A stretch of DNA of 48,161 nucleotides from Salinimonas profundi (GTDB taxonomy: Bacteria > Pseudomonadota > Gammaproteobacteria > Enterobacterales > Alteromonadaceae). Under the pieces are notes generated by a model. That model searched no databases. It saw only the letters and a list, made by a program, of their open reading frames with translations, and was not told the DNA's origin. A program made the position numbers and the translations under genes. This document shows positions 8,448 to 15,715 of the stretch, one piece after another; position 1 is the stretch's first letter; each line of letters opens with the position of its first letter. The stretch lies in contig NZ_JABBXD010000018.1 of assembly GCF_014750655.1 (NCBI RefSeq), positions 1 to 48,161 of the forward strand, written 5' to 3'.

Positions 8448-9407
8448 ATGATTAAAATGAAAAAAGTAGCGATAGTAGCTTACGAAGCTTGCTGGGCAAT
8501 GAGTGTTTATTTGGCAAAAGACTTCTTTAGAATTGTTTCTTTATTAGAACAGCACCAGAACCATCCACTAAGTTATGATGTGAAAATACTTAGCAATGAT
8601 GGCGGTCATGTCTGCTCGTCCAGTGGAGCGGTGATTGTATCAGAAGGGCATTTAGATGGTGCTAAGTACGATATTGTTATTATTCCTCCTATAGAAGGAA
8701 TTCAACTAAGTAACATGCCGTCATCTTCGAAAGTTATTATTGATTGGTTGTCCCTTCAAATGAAGCATTCGCCAATTGTCATTAGTTTAAGTACGGCAGC
8801 CTATTTTTTGGTAGCAACAGGAAAATGTGATGACAAACAATGGGCGACTCACTGGGCTTTCACTAAACAACTTAAAAAGTTATTTTCTAGTGCTGAGTTC
8901 GTTACAGATAAGCCTTACATTAGAAATGACAATATTTACGCAACAAGCACCTTTGAAGCCGGAATAGATGTTCTTTTAGCTATTGTTGCGAAAGATAAAG
9001 GAGATAGATTTTCACAAAAATGCGCTACTCACTTGCTTGTGGCCGAGCCACACAAGCTTAGTCCGATTCTTCCTCAATATCTGGAGCATGATGATTTAAA
9101 TGTATTGGCTGTTCAGGATTGGATTACACTCAATTCCTCTCAAAATATCAAGATTATTGACTTGGCAAATAAATTTAACTTTAGTGAGCGAAACCTGAAA
9201 CGCAGATTTTTGTTGGCAGCAGGAATATCAATCAATAAATACACTCAAGAAATAAGGTTAGATAAAGCTAAGAAGCTCTTACTGACTACGGATAAGTCAG
9301 TAAAAGAAATATCCTTAGAGGTTGGCTATGAAAACGATAGCTTTTTTACTCGTTTATTCAAAAAGAACACTGGAACAACACCATCTAATTGGCGGCAGTC
9401 AACTTGA
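8448..9407 (+). CDS. GlxA-family AraC-type transcriptional regulator
   Basis: 319 residues. Residues about 5-190 are a DJ-1/PfpI-like domain; the usual nucleophile-elbow Cys is a Ser here (VISLSTAAYFLVATG), so it is probably a sensor rather than an enzyme. Residues about 220-318 are an AraC double helix-turn-helix (KIIDLANKFNFSERNLKRRF; second motif SVKEISLEVGYENDSFFTRL), ending in the typical TGTTPSNWR. The start could be ATG 8448 or 8457. Divergent from the alpha/beta hydrolase, which it probably controls. Confidence 0.88.
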   Translation: MIKMKKVAIVAYEACWAMSVYLAKDFFRIVSLLEQHQNHPLSYDVKILSNDGGHVCSSSGAVIVSEGHLDGAKYDIVIIPPIEGIQLSNMPSSSKVIIDWLSLQMKHSPIVISLSTAAYFLVATGKCDDKQWATHWAFTKQLKKLFSSAEFVTDKPYIRNDNIYATSTFEAGIDVLLAIVAKDKGDRFSQKCATHLLVAEPHKLSPILPQYLEHDDLNVLAVQDWITLNSSQNIKIIDLANKFNFSERNLKRRFLLAAGISINKYTQEIRLDKAKKLLLTTDKSVKEISLEVGYENDSFFTRLFKKNTGTTPSNWRQST

Positions 9408-9624
9408 ATTGAATGACTGTTTTTGGCACTAATCAGCAGTCTATATTCAACCATCGAACGTCCGCTCCTTGTCTGAAGTAGACTATCGAATTTGTGGTGG
9501 ATCTAAGCTGGTAGACGCTCGCTGCAGGCTATCCAACTAGATTGATTAGCTCCAGGATACACGTAATATTCACTATATGTGACTTAACTGACAATCTAAC
9601 TCGCTCAGATTCTAAAAGTTTACT

Positions 9625-9658
9625 ATCACGCATGATAATCGGATTTATCATGCGTGAT
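9625..9658. terminator. Perfect 14-bp inverted repeat downstream of the AraC gene
   Basis: ATCACGCATGATAA (9625-9638) and its exact complement TTATCATGCGTGAT (9645-9658) are separated by a 6-base loop. The repeat lies 218 bases after the regulator stop codon and 45 bases before the next start, without a T run. It may be a terminator, an operator for the small membrane gene, or a remnant of a mobile element end. Confidence 0.4.
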
Positions 9659-9702
9659 GGATTTTATATCTGCCTGTACTGGCCTATCTAGAGGTTAATG
9701 TT

Positions 9703-9990
9703 ATGTTCCTAAAACGCTTTGGTGGTACTCTATTTTATATTGTTCTAACTTTACTTTTATCAGCATACGTTCTCGATATATCGAATTTAAGTAGGGAAGA
9801 ACTAAGGGGTGTGCCACTTGGCCCGCCTATGTTAGCCTTGGGAGTTTCAATAGTTTGGACCTTTTTTTCCGTTATCGCAATGTTGTATTTACTATTGAGA
9901 GCTAATGTTCATTTCAAGGCGTTCAAAGCTAGTATTTTTGCAATTTGCATCCTTATGTTTTGGCTACTACCATGGCTATGGACTTATTAA
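9703..9990 (+). CDS. Small integral membrane protein
   Basis: 95 residues with three hydrophobic segments: about 7-25 (GGTLFYIVLTLLLSAYVL), 42-66 (MLALGVSIVWTFFSVIAMLY) and 73-92 (FKASIFAICILMFWLLPWLW). AGAGG sits about 8 bases before the ATG. No family is recognised. It stands alone, with a 460-base AT-rich gap after it. Confidence 0.6.
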   Translation: MFLKRFGGTLFYIVLTLLLSAYVLDISNLSREELRGVPLGPPMLALGVSIVWTFFSVIAMLYLLLRANVHFKAFKASIFAICILMFWLLPWLWTY

Positions 9991-10451
9991 ATATACTATT
10001 TAGGGGATTTTTTGTTTTAATTTTTTAGTTTAAAATTTTAATAGTGACTCCCTATTACTTAAATAAAAGTCTCATTGTTTAATGCTAAGTTCAGTAATGC
10101 CCTTCTCGCATGTTTGCTATCCCGCTATTTATTAGTAGTCATGATGAGTATTTAAAACCCGGTAGAGTTAACTCGCTTTAGAAAAAAGTTTTGCTGCAGC
10201 GAGATATGGAAATTGTCTAGGAAAGTCTGGCCTTACCACAGGCAGGTTGCCGTATTGATTAATTATAGCACATAGAGAATCACGATTTGCGCGTAAGCCA
10301 CAATGCCTTTAAATAGTTTCATTTGCAGGGGTCACTATGAGTGGTCTACAGAGACTTTTACAAAATTTATATTTATGCATGAGATTTGTCATTTTTATGT
10401 AGAGGTAGAATTTAAGGCATTAATTGGTATTGGATAAGTTGGAGCTTTAAA
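9991..10451. other. AT-rich intergenic stretch with second repeat copy
   Basis: No gene is supported. Bases 10214-10238 repeat the segment at 52-75 (TGTCTAGGAAAGT, two variable bases, GGCCTTACCA), and similarity continues about 15 bases upstream (GA.ATA..GAAA). A T-rich run follows the preceding stop codon (about 10005-10030). Confidence 0.5.
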
Positions 10452-10967
10452 ATGAGATTTATAGTATTTTTATGCTGTTTTTTTACTGTAAGCATTAACG
10501 CTATGAGCCTGAATATTAGCTTAAAAACTCTTGTTAATACCTCTGATTTTACCGGCGTTGTAGAAGTCATTGATGTAAAAAAAGATGATAAATGTGGTTA
10601 TCTAATTACAGCAAATAGTTTGAAATCATTTAAAGGAGAGATTGTTAATTCACATTTTTGGGTGAGGAATAAGAATGATCTGATTAAAAATCATAAAAAA
10701 TACTTTGCGATTCTAAAGAGAAGTCAAATGAGAGGTATTTGTAATCAGAACCTGCTTAGTTCTGGTAAGCGATATCAAACATTTTTTCCAATAAAGGATA
10801 TGGGTGAGCTTTATATTCTAGCCAATAGGGGTAGTTTCATGGCTAGTAGTGATTCTATAAGCTATTATCCCGTTGGATACGTGAAAATCATCCAGGTTGT
10901 TGATCAGCGTATTTATGCATTCGGAAAATGGAAAGAAATTGAAGATGCCATCTTAAAATTTCAGTAG
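10452..10967 (+). CDS. Exported protein of unknown function
   Basis: 171 residues, with GGAG 7 bases before the ATG. A signal peptide (MRFIVFLCCFFTVSINA) is followed by a soluble domain rich in beta-type sequence (FTGVVEVIDVKKDDKCGYLI ... SHFWVRNKND). The pattern of a short strand, a Cys, then a strand resembles small periplasmic proteins seen as singletons in marine gammaproteobacteria, but I cannot name a family. Confidence 0.6.
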   Translation: MRFIVFLCCFFTVSINAMSLNISLKTLVNTSDFTGVVEVIDVKKDDKCGYLITANSLKSFKGEIVNSHFWVRNKNDLIKNHKKYFAILKRSQMRGICNQNLLSSGKRYQTFFPIKDMGELYILANRGSFMASSDSISYYPVGYVKIIQVVDQRIYAFGKWKEIEDAILKFQ

Positions 10968-11074
10968 ACAAATTTCATACAAGTATTCATAACGCAGAAG
11001 GCCTCTTTAAAATAACGAAGTCTCGATGAAATTGTAGATAGTTTTGAGAGCAGCTCCTTCTTACCTTTAATCAG

Positions 11075-11683
11075 CTAGGTATTTGTGAATTTTTTAACCA
11101 CTTGATAAAGCGTAAAACTGTTTATTGCTTCATCGATTGGGTCCCCGGTTCTTTTTTTTGTTTGCTTAGCAGTCCGCCAGGCTGAAAAATACGTTTTTTC
11201 AATGGCTAATGCAACTCGCTGACGGTCATATTTCGTTAATCTGGACATAAGCCCATTAAGAAATAATTCATCGCTGTCGTATTCTGCACCCCCTATTACG
11301 TTTTTAGCAGTGTTTACTTCCGCCTGATACTCACGATAGTCAGGTGACAGCAAGAAGTCTAAAGCTTCTTCATAGCTGGCGGCGCCAACCTGATCCTTGA
11401 ACCTGTCCAGCATTCTTAAATAATGTTCTTTTAGCTGAATATTCTTTAAGCCGGTTGTTTCGCGGTGTTTATGGGCCCGAAACCGATTTTGCAGGCGCTT
11501 GATAGCCGTATCATGTATGAATTGGCGTAAATAGGCATAAGCTTGCTTGGGCTCTTGGCCCCGGACCTTCTCAATATCAATTTCTACTGGCGAATCACCT
11601 TTCCATTCCGAATTTTCAACCGTTGAAATATACCGGTGAAAATTTTGGGTGATGTAGTTATGCCACAGCGTGTTATCACTCAT
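11075..11683 (-). CDS. Predicted ribbon-helix-helix DNA-binding protein (MatP-like segment)
   Basis: 202 residues. Residues about 62-120 read IKRLQNRFRAHKHRETTGLK, then NIQLKEHYLRMLDRFKDQVG, then a second helix around SYEEALDFLL. A basic stretch followed by strand-helix-helix is the layout of the MatP C-terminal region (basic segment, KKSIDLE strand, LAQRRGKTLSETIVQLIED). I read this as a ribbon-helix-helix fold by eye; identity to MatP is low, and the rest has no match I know. The gene is divergent from a tyrosine recombinase, with several palindromes between the two starts. Likely roles are repressor of the recombinase promoter or an accessory factor bending the recombination site (inference). 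Confidence 0.55.
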   Translation of the reverse strand: MSDNTLWHNYITQNFHRYISTVENSEWKGDSPVEIDIEKVRGQEPKQAYAYLRQFIHDTAIKRLQNRFRAHKHRETTGLKNIQLKEHYLRMLDRFKDQVGAASYEEALDFLLSPDYREYQAEVNTAKNVIGGAEYDSDELFLNGLMSRLTKYDRQRVALAIEKTYFSAWRTAKQTKKRTGDPIDEAINSFTLYQVVKKFTNT

Positions 11684-11703
11684 ATTTAGTTACCCGACAC
11701 AAA

Positions 11704-11780
11704 CGTTACATATAACGCTTTCAATGATACAGATAACTACCCTGCTCTGCCATAAAAATAATAGCGTTATATGTAACGCT
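11704..11780. promoter_or_regulatory. Pair of inverted palindromic operators
   Basis: AGCGTTATATGTAACGCT (11763-11780) is a palindrome with 7-bp arms around TATG. CGTTACATATAACGCT (11704-11719) is the same element in the opposite orientation, 44 bases away. They lie in the divergent promoter region between the ribbon-helix-helix gene and the recombinase gene and are good candidates for that protein's binding sites (inference). Confidence 0.5.
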
Positions 11781-11802
11781 ATTGACGGTGTGTCTGCCCT
11801 GC

Positions 11803-11842
11803 TCTATTATTACAGATAATAACAGTTATCTGTAATAATAGA
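11803..11842. repeat. Perfect 17-bp inverted repeat with 6-bp spacer
   Basis: Arm TCTATTATTACAGATAA (11803-11819), spacer TAACAG (11820-11825), and an exact complementary arm (11826-11842) ending 2 bases before the recombinase ATG. Inverted arms around a 6-8 bp centre are how tyrosine recombinase core sites are built, so this may be a crossover site. It also covers the place where promoter and ribosome site would lie, so binding there would silence the gene. A partial copy of the arm (ATACAGATAAC) is at 11728-11738. Confidence 0.55.
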
Positions 11843-11844
11843 CT

Positions 11845-12816
11845 ATGAGCCAGGCACTGACATTAACTCACGACAATTTTGCGATTGATGATGAACACTA
11901 CCAGCTGGTGGTGGATAATCTGACCGAGCTGCACGATTCGGTCTGGCACACCATGGCGTCTAATACCCGAAAAGCGTATCAATCCGATTTCAATCAGTAC
12001 CTGCTTTTTTGCCGTGAACGCCAATTGCCGGCGCTGGCCAGTGACTGGAAAATAACGAAAGTGGCGTGTCAGGCATTTTTTGACTGGATGATGCAATCGC
12101 CGCTGAGCCACCATTCTATTAAGCGTAAGCTGGCGTCTATTCGTTTTTTTCTTGGGGTCAGTGAATTGCCGGATCCGTGGAAGCATTCCAAACTGTTCAC
12201 TCGCTATATCAACGGTAGCCTAAAAGCCAAACCGTCGGCGCAGAAACAGGCCAAGCCACTACAGTTACACGAGGCCCGGCTGGCGAACCACGTTCTTGAT
12301 GTCGATACGCTACTGGGGTTGCGGGATGCGGTGCTGATTAATTTGGCGCTGGATACGCTATTCCGAGCCTCTAACCTGCTGGCCATTGAGGTTCAGCATA
12401 TCGATTGGCAGGCCAAAACCATCTTCGCCCCGCGTTCGAAAACCGATCAGGCTGGTGATGGTCATTATGGATACATGTCGGATGAAACGGCTATGCTGTT
12501 GAAAAAGTGGTTAGCGGATGCCGGTATAGAAGAAGGATTTATCTTTCGCAAATTGTCACCCAAACAGACGGTCCAGCCTGAGCCCATGAAGTACCAGGCG
12601 CTATTGCGTCGGTATGAGGCTGTGGGTATTGCGCTTAATACTGAAGGTAAATTTACCTGTCACAGTACCCGCACTGGGGGCGTTTTGACCTTACTATCTG
12701 CAGATGTTCCTATGGCAGAAATTGTACTATCCGGGAACTGGAAAAGTGAAGCCATGGCGATTCGTTATGCTAAGCAATACCGTGCCGGTACTGTAGGCAT
12801 GGCAAAGGTTAGGTAA
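11845..12816 (+). CDS. Tyrosine recombinase/integrase
   Basis: 323 residues. An N-terminal SAM-like core-binding domain (about residues 30-125, SNTRKAYQSDFNQYLLFCRE) is followed by the catalytic domain. All catalytic positions can be placed: Arg174 (LFRASNL), Lys199 (PRSKTD), His273-x-x-Arg276 (CHSTR), Trp299 in the last His/Trp position (SGNWKS) and nucleophile Tyr308 (AIRYAKQY). The enzyme should be active. It has no IntI-type insertion, so it is not an integron integrase. No ribosome site is visible because a 17-bp inverted repeat ends 2 bases before the ATG. Its neighbour is a divergent DNA-binding protein rather than an excisionase, and no phage genes are nearby. Confidence 0.9.
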   Translation: MSQALTLTHDNFAIDDEHYQLVVDNLTELHDSVWHTMASNTRKAYQSDFNQYLLFCRERQLPALASDWKITKVACQAFFDWMMQSPLSHHSIKRKLASIRFFLGVSELPDPWKHSKLFTRYINGSLKAKPSAQKQAKPLQLHEARLANHVLDVDTLLGLRDAVLINLALDTLFRASNLLAIEVQHIDWQAKTIFAPRSKTDQAGDGHYGYMSDETAMLLKKWLADAGIEEGFIFRKLSPKQTVQPEPMKYQALLRRYEAVGIALNTEGKFTCHSTRTGGVLTLLSADVPMAEIVLSGNWKSEAMAIRYAKQYRAGTVGMAKVR

Positions 12817-12938
12817 CACCCGGTTTGCCGAATCGAAAACACGTTACACAGTCGGTATTATTATGAATGATGGCATGCTTCACAAGGCATACTTATGGAT
12901 TTAGCTATATCTTCGCGCCTTAGAAAAGTGACCTGTTT

Positions 12939-13430
12939 TCACCGCTGACAGGCTCGACTGGCCAGCTCAAATACCGATAATTCAATTGCTCGGAGAGGAC
13001 CCACCTTGTATACCTCAATTTGACTTTGCTCTAACCGTTCACGATATGCCTCATTAAATTGAGTATAGAAATTGTTAAATCCTTTTTCTTCAACTATTGC
13101 ATGCACATCACGGACGTAGGCTAGATAATTGTCCATTCGCTGCATATTTGAATTTCTTGTCGGAAAGCCTCTGAACGCTTGTATTTTGCTATCCCAGATT
13201 GGGTAAACTTTGGGATTGATAAAATGAAGGAGTTTTGACGCTCCCACCACCGAACGTAAGCAATTCGCAATGTTCTGAATCGGAACACTGTCAAAGTCAT
13301 TCAAGGAAGTCTTCGATGCTGCCTTGACAGCGTTTAAAGTAGAGGCCAGGTAAGTGTTATCTATCCTTAAGGTTCTGGGCATCCATCCATACACCATAAG
13401 CGTTAGTTGACTAAGGTGATCAATCTTCAT
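12939..13430 (-). CDS. Hypothetical protein
   Basis: 163 residues, mostly helical and soluble, without a signal peptide. The central segment SKLLHFINPKVYPIWDSKIQ is a motif I recognise from uncharacterised bacterial proteins, in which a helix is followed by a NP..(Y/F)PI(W/Y)D(S/T) loop; I know of no function for it. No clear ribosome site precedes the ATG. It lies between the recombinase gene and the second RES toxin, all in the accessory part of the window. Confidence 0.6.
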   Translation of the reverse strand: MKIDHLSQLTLMVYGWMPRTLRIDNTYLASTLNAVKAASKTSLNDFDSVPIQNIANCLRSVVGASKLLHFINPKVYPIWDSKIQAFRGFPTRNSNMQRMDNYLAYVRDVHAIVEEKGFNNFYTQFNEAYRERLEQSQIEVYKVGPLRAIELSVFELASRACQR

Positions 13431-13621
13431 GTTGTTAACTTGCGCTAACTAACTTAAGCAGATATGGATATGTTGATAAATAAGTGTGCTGACGAAGATC
13501 TGATACTACAGGGCTCTTTCTCAAATATTCCAAAGCTGGCTGAACATTTTTGAGCAGCATAAAAGACAATTCCTTTCCATTAAACTACAAAAGGTCGGTT
13601 AAGGGGGGGGAGAACTGAGAC

Positions 13622-14350
13622 TTATAGCTCTAGTATATTCACTAAATCTGGAGCAACAACAATTTCTCCATGTCTAACGCCTTCAAGCAGATAAGGCCGC
13701 CAGGTACTTATATCAGAAAGAACTTCAATTTCCTCTTCTATACGCCCAGCCCTGCGCAAACCAAATAGGATCATGCAGGTTACAGGCCCCTGAGCTTGCA
13801 CCGAGTCCCATATCAATCCATCAAGCTCGGGGTAATTATCATGCACGTATTTAGACAAACTACGAGTTTCTTTAATTACCTTTAGATTACTGCTTTCATA
13901 CAAATCTTCGGCGGAATACTCCCAAAAAGGCTTCTCGCCCCCTTTTAAGTAAGGACGCCGAATATCAGCCAACTTTAAGTTCTTGTCTAGAACCACCCGA
14001 GCCAAAACTTTGTTTTCTACATCAGCAAGTTCGATGGCCCGTTTCGCTTTGTTACCTAATGGACGAAGAATAATCTCGTAGTAAGCACCAATTGCAGATT
14101 CAGCAAAATATAAAGCTGGCACCGCTTCAGGTTCTGCTTTGCTAGAACGAAATGGAGCAAAGCGTCCAGAAACTAAAGTATTATCTTCAAAGCGAGCTTT
14201 AACATCACTTTTTTCATCGAACGTGACATAGGTGTATGGGTTCGGCTCCAAAGCGTCATAAAACCGATTACCGTTTTGGTCGTATTCGGCGGTGAGTACA
14301 CGATATAGCTGCTGTCCCTTTCGGATGGTATGAGTTGGAAAATTACTCAC
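13622..14350 (-). CDS. RES-domain toxin, second module
   Basis: 242 residues read from a GTG that overlaps the end of the upstream antitoxin gene by 8 bases. The RES pattern is present: LYRVLTAEY near the N-terminus, the conserved Arg in SGRFAPF, Tyr in ALYFAES, Glu in GAYYEIILRPL, and DGLIWDSVQAQG towards the C-terminus. As with other RES toxins, NAD+ would be the expected target, but that is family knowledge. Sequence is only distantly similar to the RES protein at 477-1172, so this is not a recent duplication. Confidence 0.85.
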   Translation of the reverse strand: MSNFPTHTIRKGQQLYRVLTAEYDQNGNRFYDALEPNPYTYVTFDEKSDVKARFEDNTLVSGRFAPFRSSKAEPEAVPALYFAESAIGAYYEIILRPLGNKAKRAIELADVENKVLARVVLDKNLKLADIRRPYLKGGEKPFWEYSAEDLYESSNLKVIKETRSLSKYVHDNYPELDGLIWDSVQAQGPVTCMILFGLRRAGRIEEEIEVLSDISTWRPYLLEGVRHGEIVVAPDLVNILEL

Positions 14351-15194
14351 CTTTACTATCTTCCTTCACAGAAAAGCTAAGATGAGCGTGTTTGTTTTCA
14401 TTCAGAAAAAGACCAGCTACGTCCAAGAGGTCATCATACAATTCAGAACGCTTCAGTGCATCTGCAGGAGTAGTGCCTAAATCATCATTATCTGACGTTA
14501 ACCAGTCATACACTGCCCAATCATTAAGGCCGGAGAGAAGCTCACAGAGCCGATGTACAGGTGGCCATACTTTTAGCTTCTTATCATCAATCTGAAAAGC
14601 AGGTAATTGAAGTACTTTAGCTTCGCCAAAACTAAATCCTAGCAGTTTATTTTCTTTAACTAGCTTACCAATGTCTCTAGAAGGGTTGCTTGAAGCGAAC
14701 ATACCTAATAGTTGCGTTGCTTGCTTTGGAGTGACTAAAGGAAAGTCGGTAACCTTCTTTTCTATTGTATTGAGAGCTTGTACCAATTCATACTGTGCAG
14801 GTGAATAGTTCCTCGCTTTAACTGAGCGTTTAAACTCCATCAAACTATGTTCGGCGTGCTCCTCTGCCATACTGAGAAAGTGATCGAGCTCTCCACTTTG
14901 TGCAAAAAGCTCTGTTAATTCTAAAATACGACTCATCTGAGCCTCGGCAGCGTGGACTTCAACCTGAACAGTTTCACCACGAATTTTTAACGGGACTTCT
15001 TTCAGGTGCCTTTTACCGCGCACCGACGGACGAATTCGCCATCCACCGCGAGCATTAACTTTTTCTACTGTCTCATTTTTTAGAGGCTTGGGGCTAAGAG
15101 TTACAAAAGTTGCATCGCTTCTTTTCGAGGCATACACATGCTTTTTAGTAGCGCGTGAAGCCTTTGAAGAGGACATTGTATCTTTACTGGTCAT
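14343..15194 (-). CDS. Large antitoxin paired with the second RES toxin
   Basis: 283 residues from the ATG at 15194, which has AGGGGG about 6 bases upstream; a GTG at 15212 is the alternative. The N-terminal 90 residues are basic and low in complexity (SSSKASRATKKHVYASKRSD). The C-terminal half has a prokaryotic antitoxin look: LVTPKQATQLLG, then SSNPSRDIGKLVKENKLLGF, then PPVHRLCELLSGLNDWAVYD, and finally TTPADALK, as in the Xre/MbcA/ParS toxin-binding domain. Residues about 160-200 could form a short DNA-binding helix pair. It is over twice the length of the first antitoxin. Order antitoxin-toxin with overlap supports the pairing. Confidence 0.75.
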   Translation of the reverse strand: MTSKDTMSSSKASRATKKHVYASKRSDATFVTLSPKPLKNETVEKVNARGGWRIRPSVRGKRHLKEVPLKIRGETVQVEVHAAEAQMSRILELTELFAQSGELDHFLSMAEEHAEHSLMEFKRSVKARNYSPAQYELVQALNTIEKKVTDFPLVTPKQATQLLGMFASSNPSRDIGKLVKENKLLGFSFGEAKVLQLPAFQIDDKKLKVWPPVHRLCELLSGLNDWAVYDWLTSDNDDLGTTPADALKRSELYDDLLDVAGLFLNENKHAHLSFSVKEDSKGE

Positions 15195-15715
15195 TTTAAC
15201 CCCCTGAGTCACGCTAGTGTCTCATGCAGATGATAAACACACTGAACTGAATGATAGTATCACTTTTAATATTAATACATTTGTACCATATTGCTTTTAA
15301 AGTGACTAATTAAATTAAGGTAAGTCCTATCTGATATGGTGTTTAGGTTTATTGATTTCTAATCAAAATAGGCGCTAATTCTGTGTAGTGTGACTTCAAA
15401 TGCCGATATATCTAGGATAGGCCCTTCTTATCTAACCTCCTTAGCAGTAGCAACCCTCTCAAAGCTAACTTGCTTTAATCCTATGGTGCATCGGGCATAG
15501 CGTGCATATGGCTAATCGTGAATTCATACAATTTTTGTGAAATAGGATAAATTTCACATTTTTTTCAGTTCTTTTCTGTTCAAAAGGCAGACAGTTACCT
15601 TGGCTTGGCAGCTTAATTGAGATCTGCAGTCAACAAGCCGTTCGAGGGAAACACACTGGGCGGATATGAAATAAACAAAAAACTGCCCACAACTTTTACT
15701 GATAAAGGTAAAGAT
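15195..15715. other. Long promoter region between antitoxin and secreted protein genes
   Basis: No gene is supported. The region serves the divergent antitoxin gene and the secreted protein gene at 15716. It holds TGTGAAAT (15536-15543) and its exact complement ATTTCACA (15551-15558) around a 7-base spacer, a candidate operator for the secreted protein gene. The frame of that gene extends upstream to a TTG at 15617, but it lacks a ribosome site there. Confidence 0.5.
15536..15558 (+). promoter_or_regulatory. Inverted repeat upstream of the candidate pore-former
   Basis: TGTGAAAT - 7 bases - ATTTCACA is a perfect 8-bp inverted repeat 157 bases before the start codon. The TGTGA/TCACA ends look like a CRP half-site pair, but the spacing is 13 rather than 6, so I do not call it a CRP site. 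An unknown dimeric regulator is the simplest explanation. Confidence 0.35.

Noticed and set aside
11845..12816. Integron integrase
   Set aside because: The recombinase lacks the extra IntI-specific segment, and no attI or cassette array borders it.
15536..15558. CRP site
   Set aside because: Half-sites TGTGA and TCACA are 13 bases apart and not 6.
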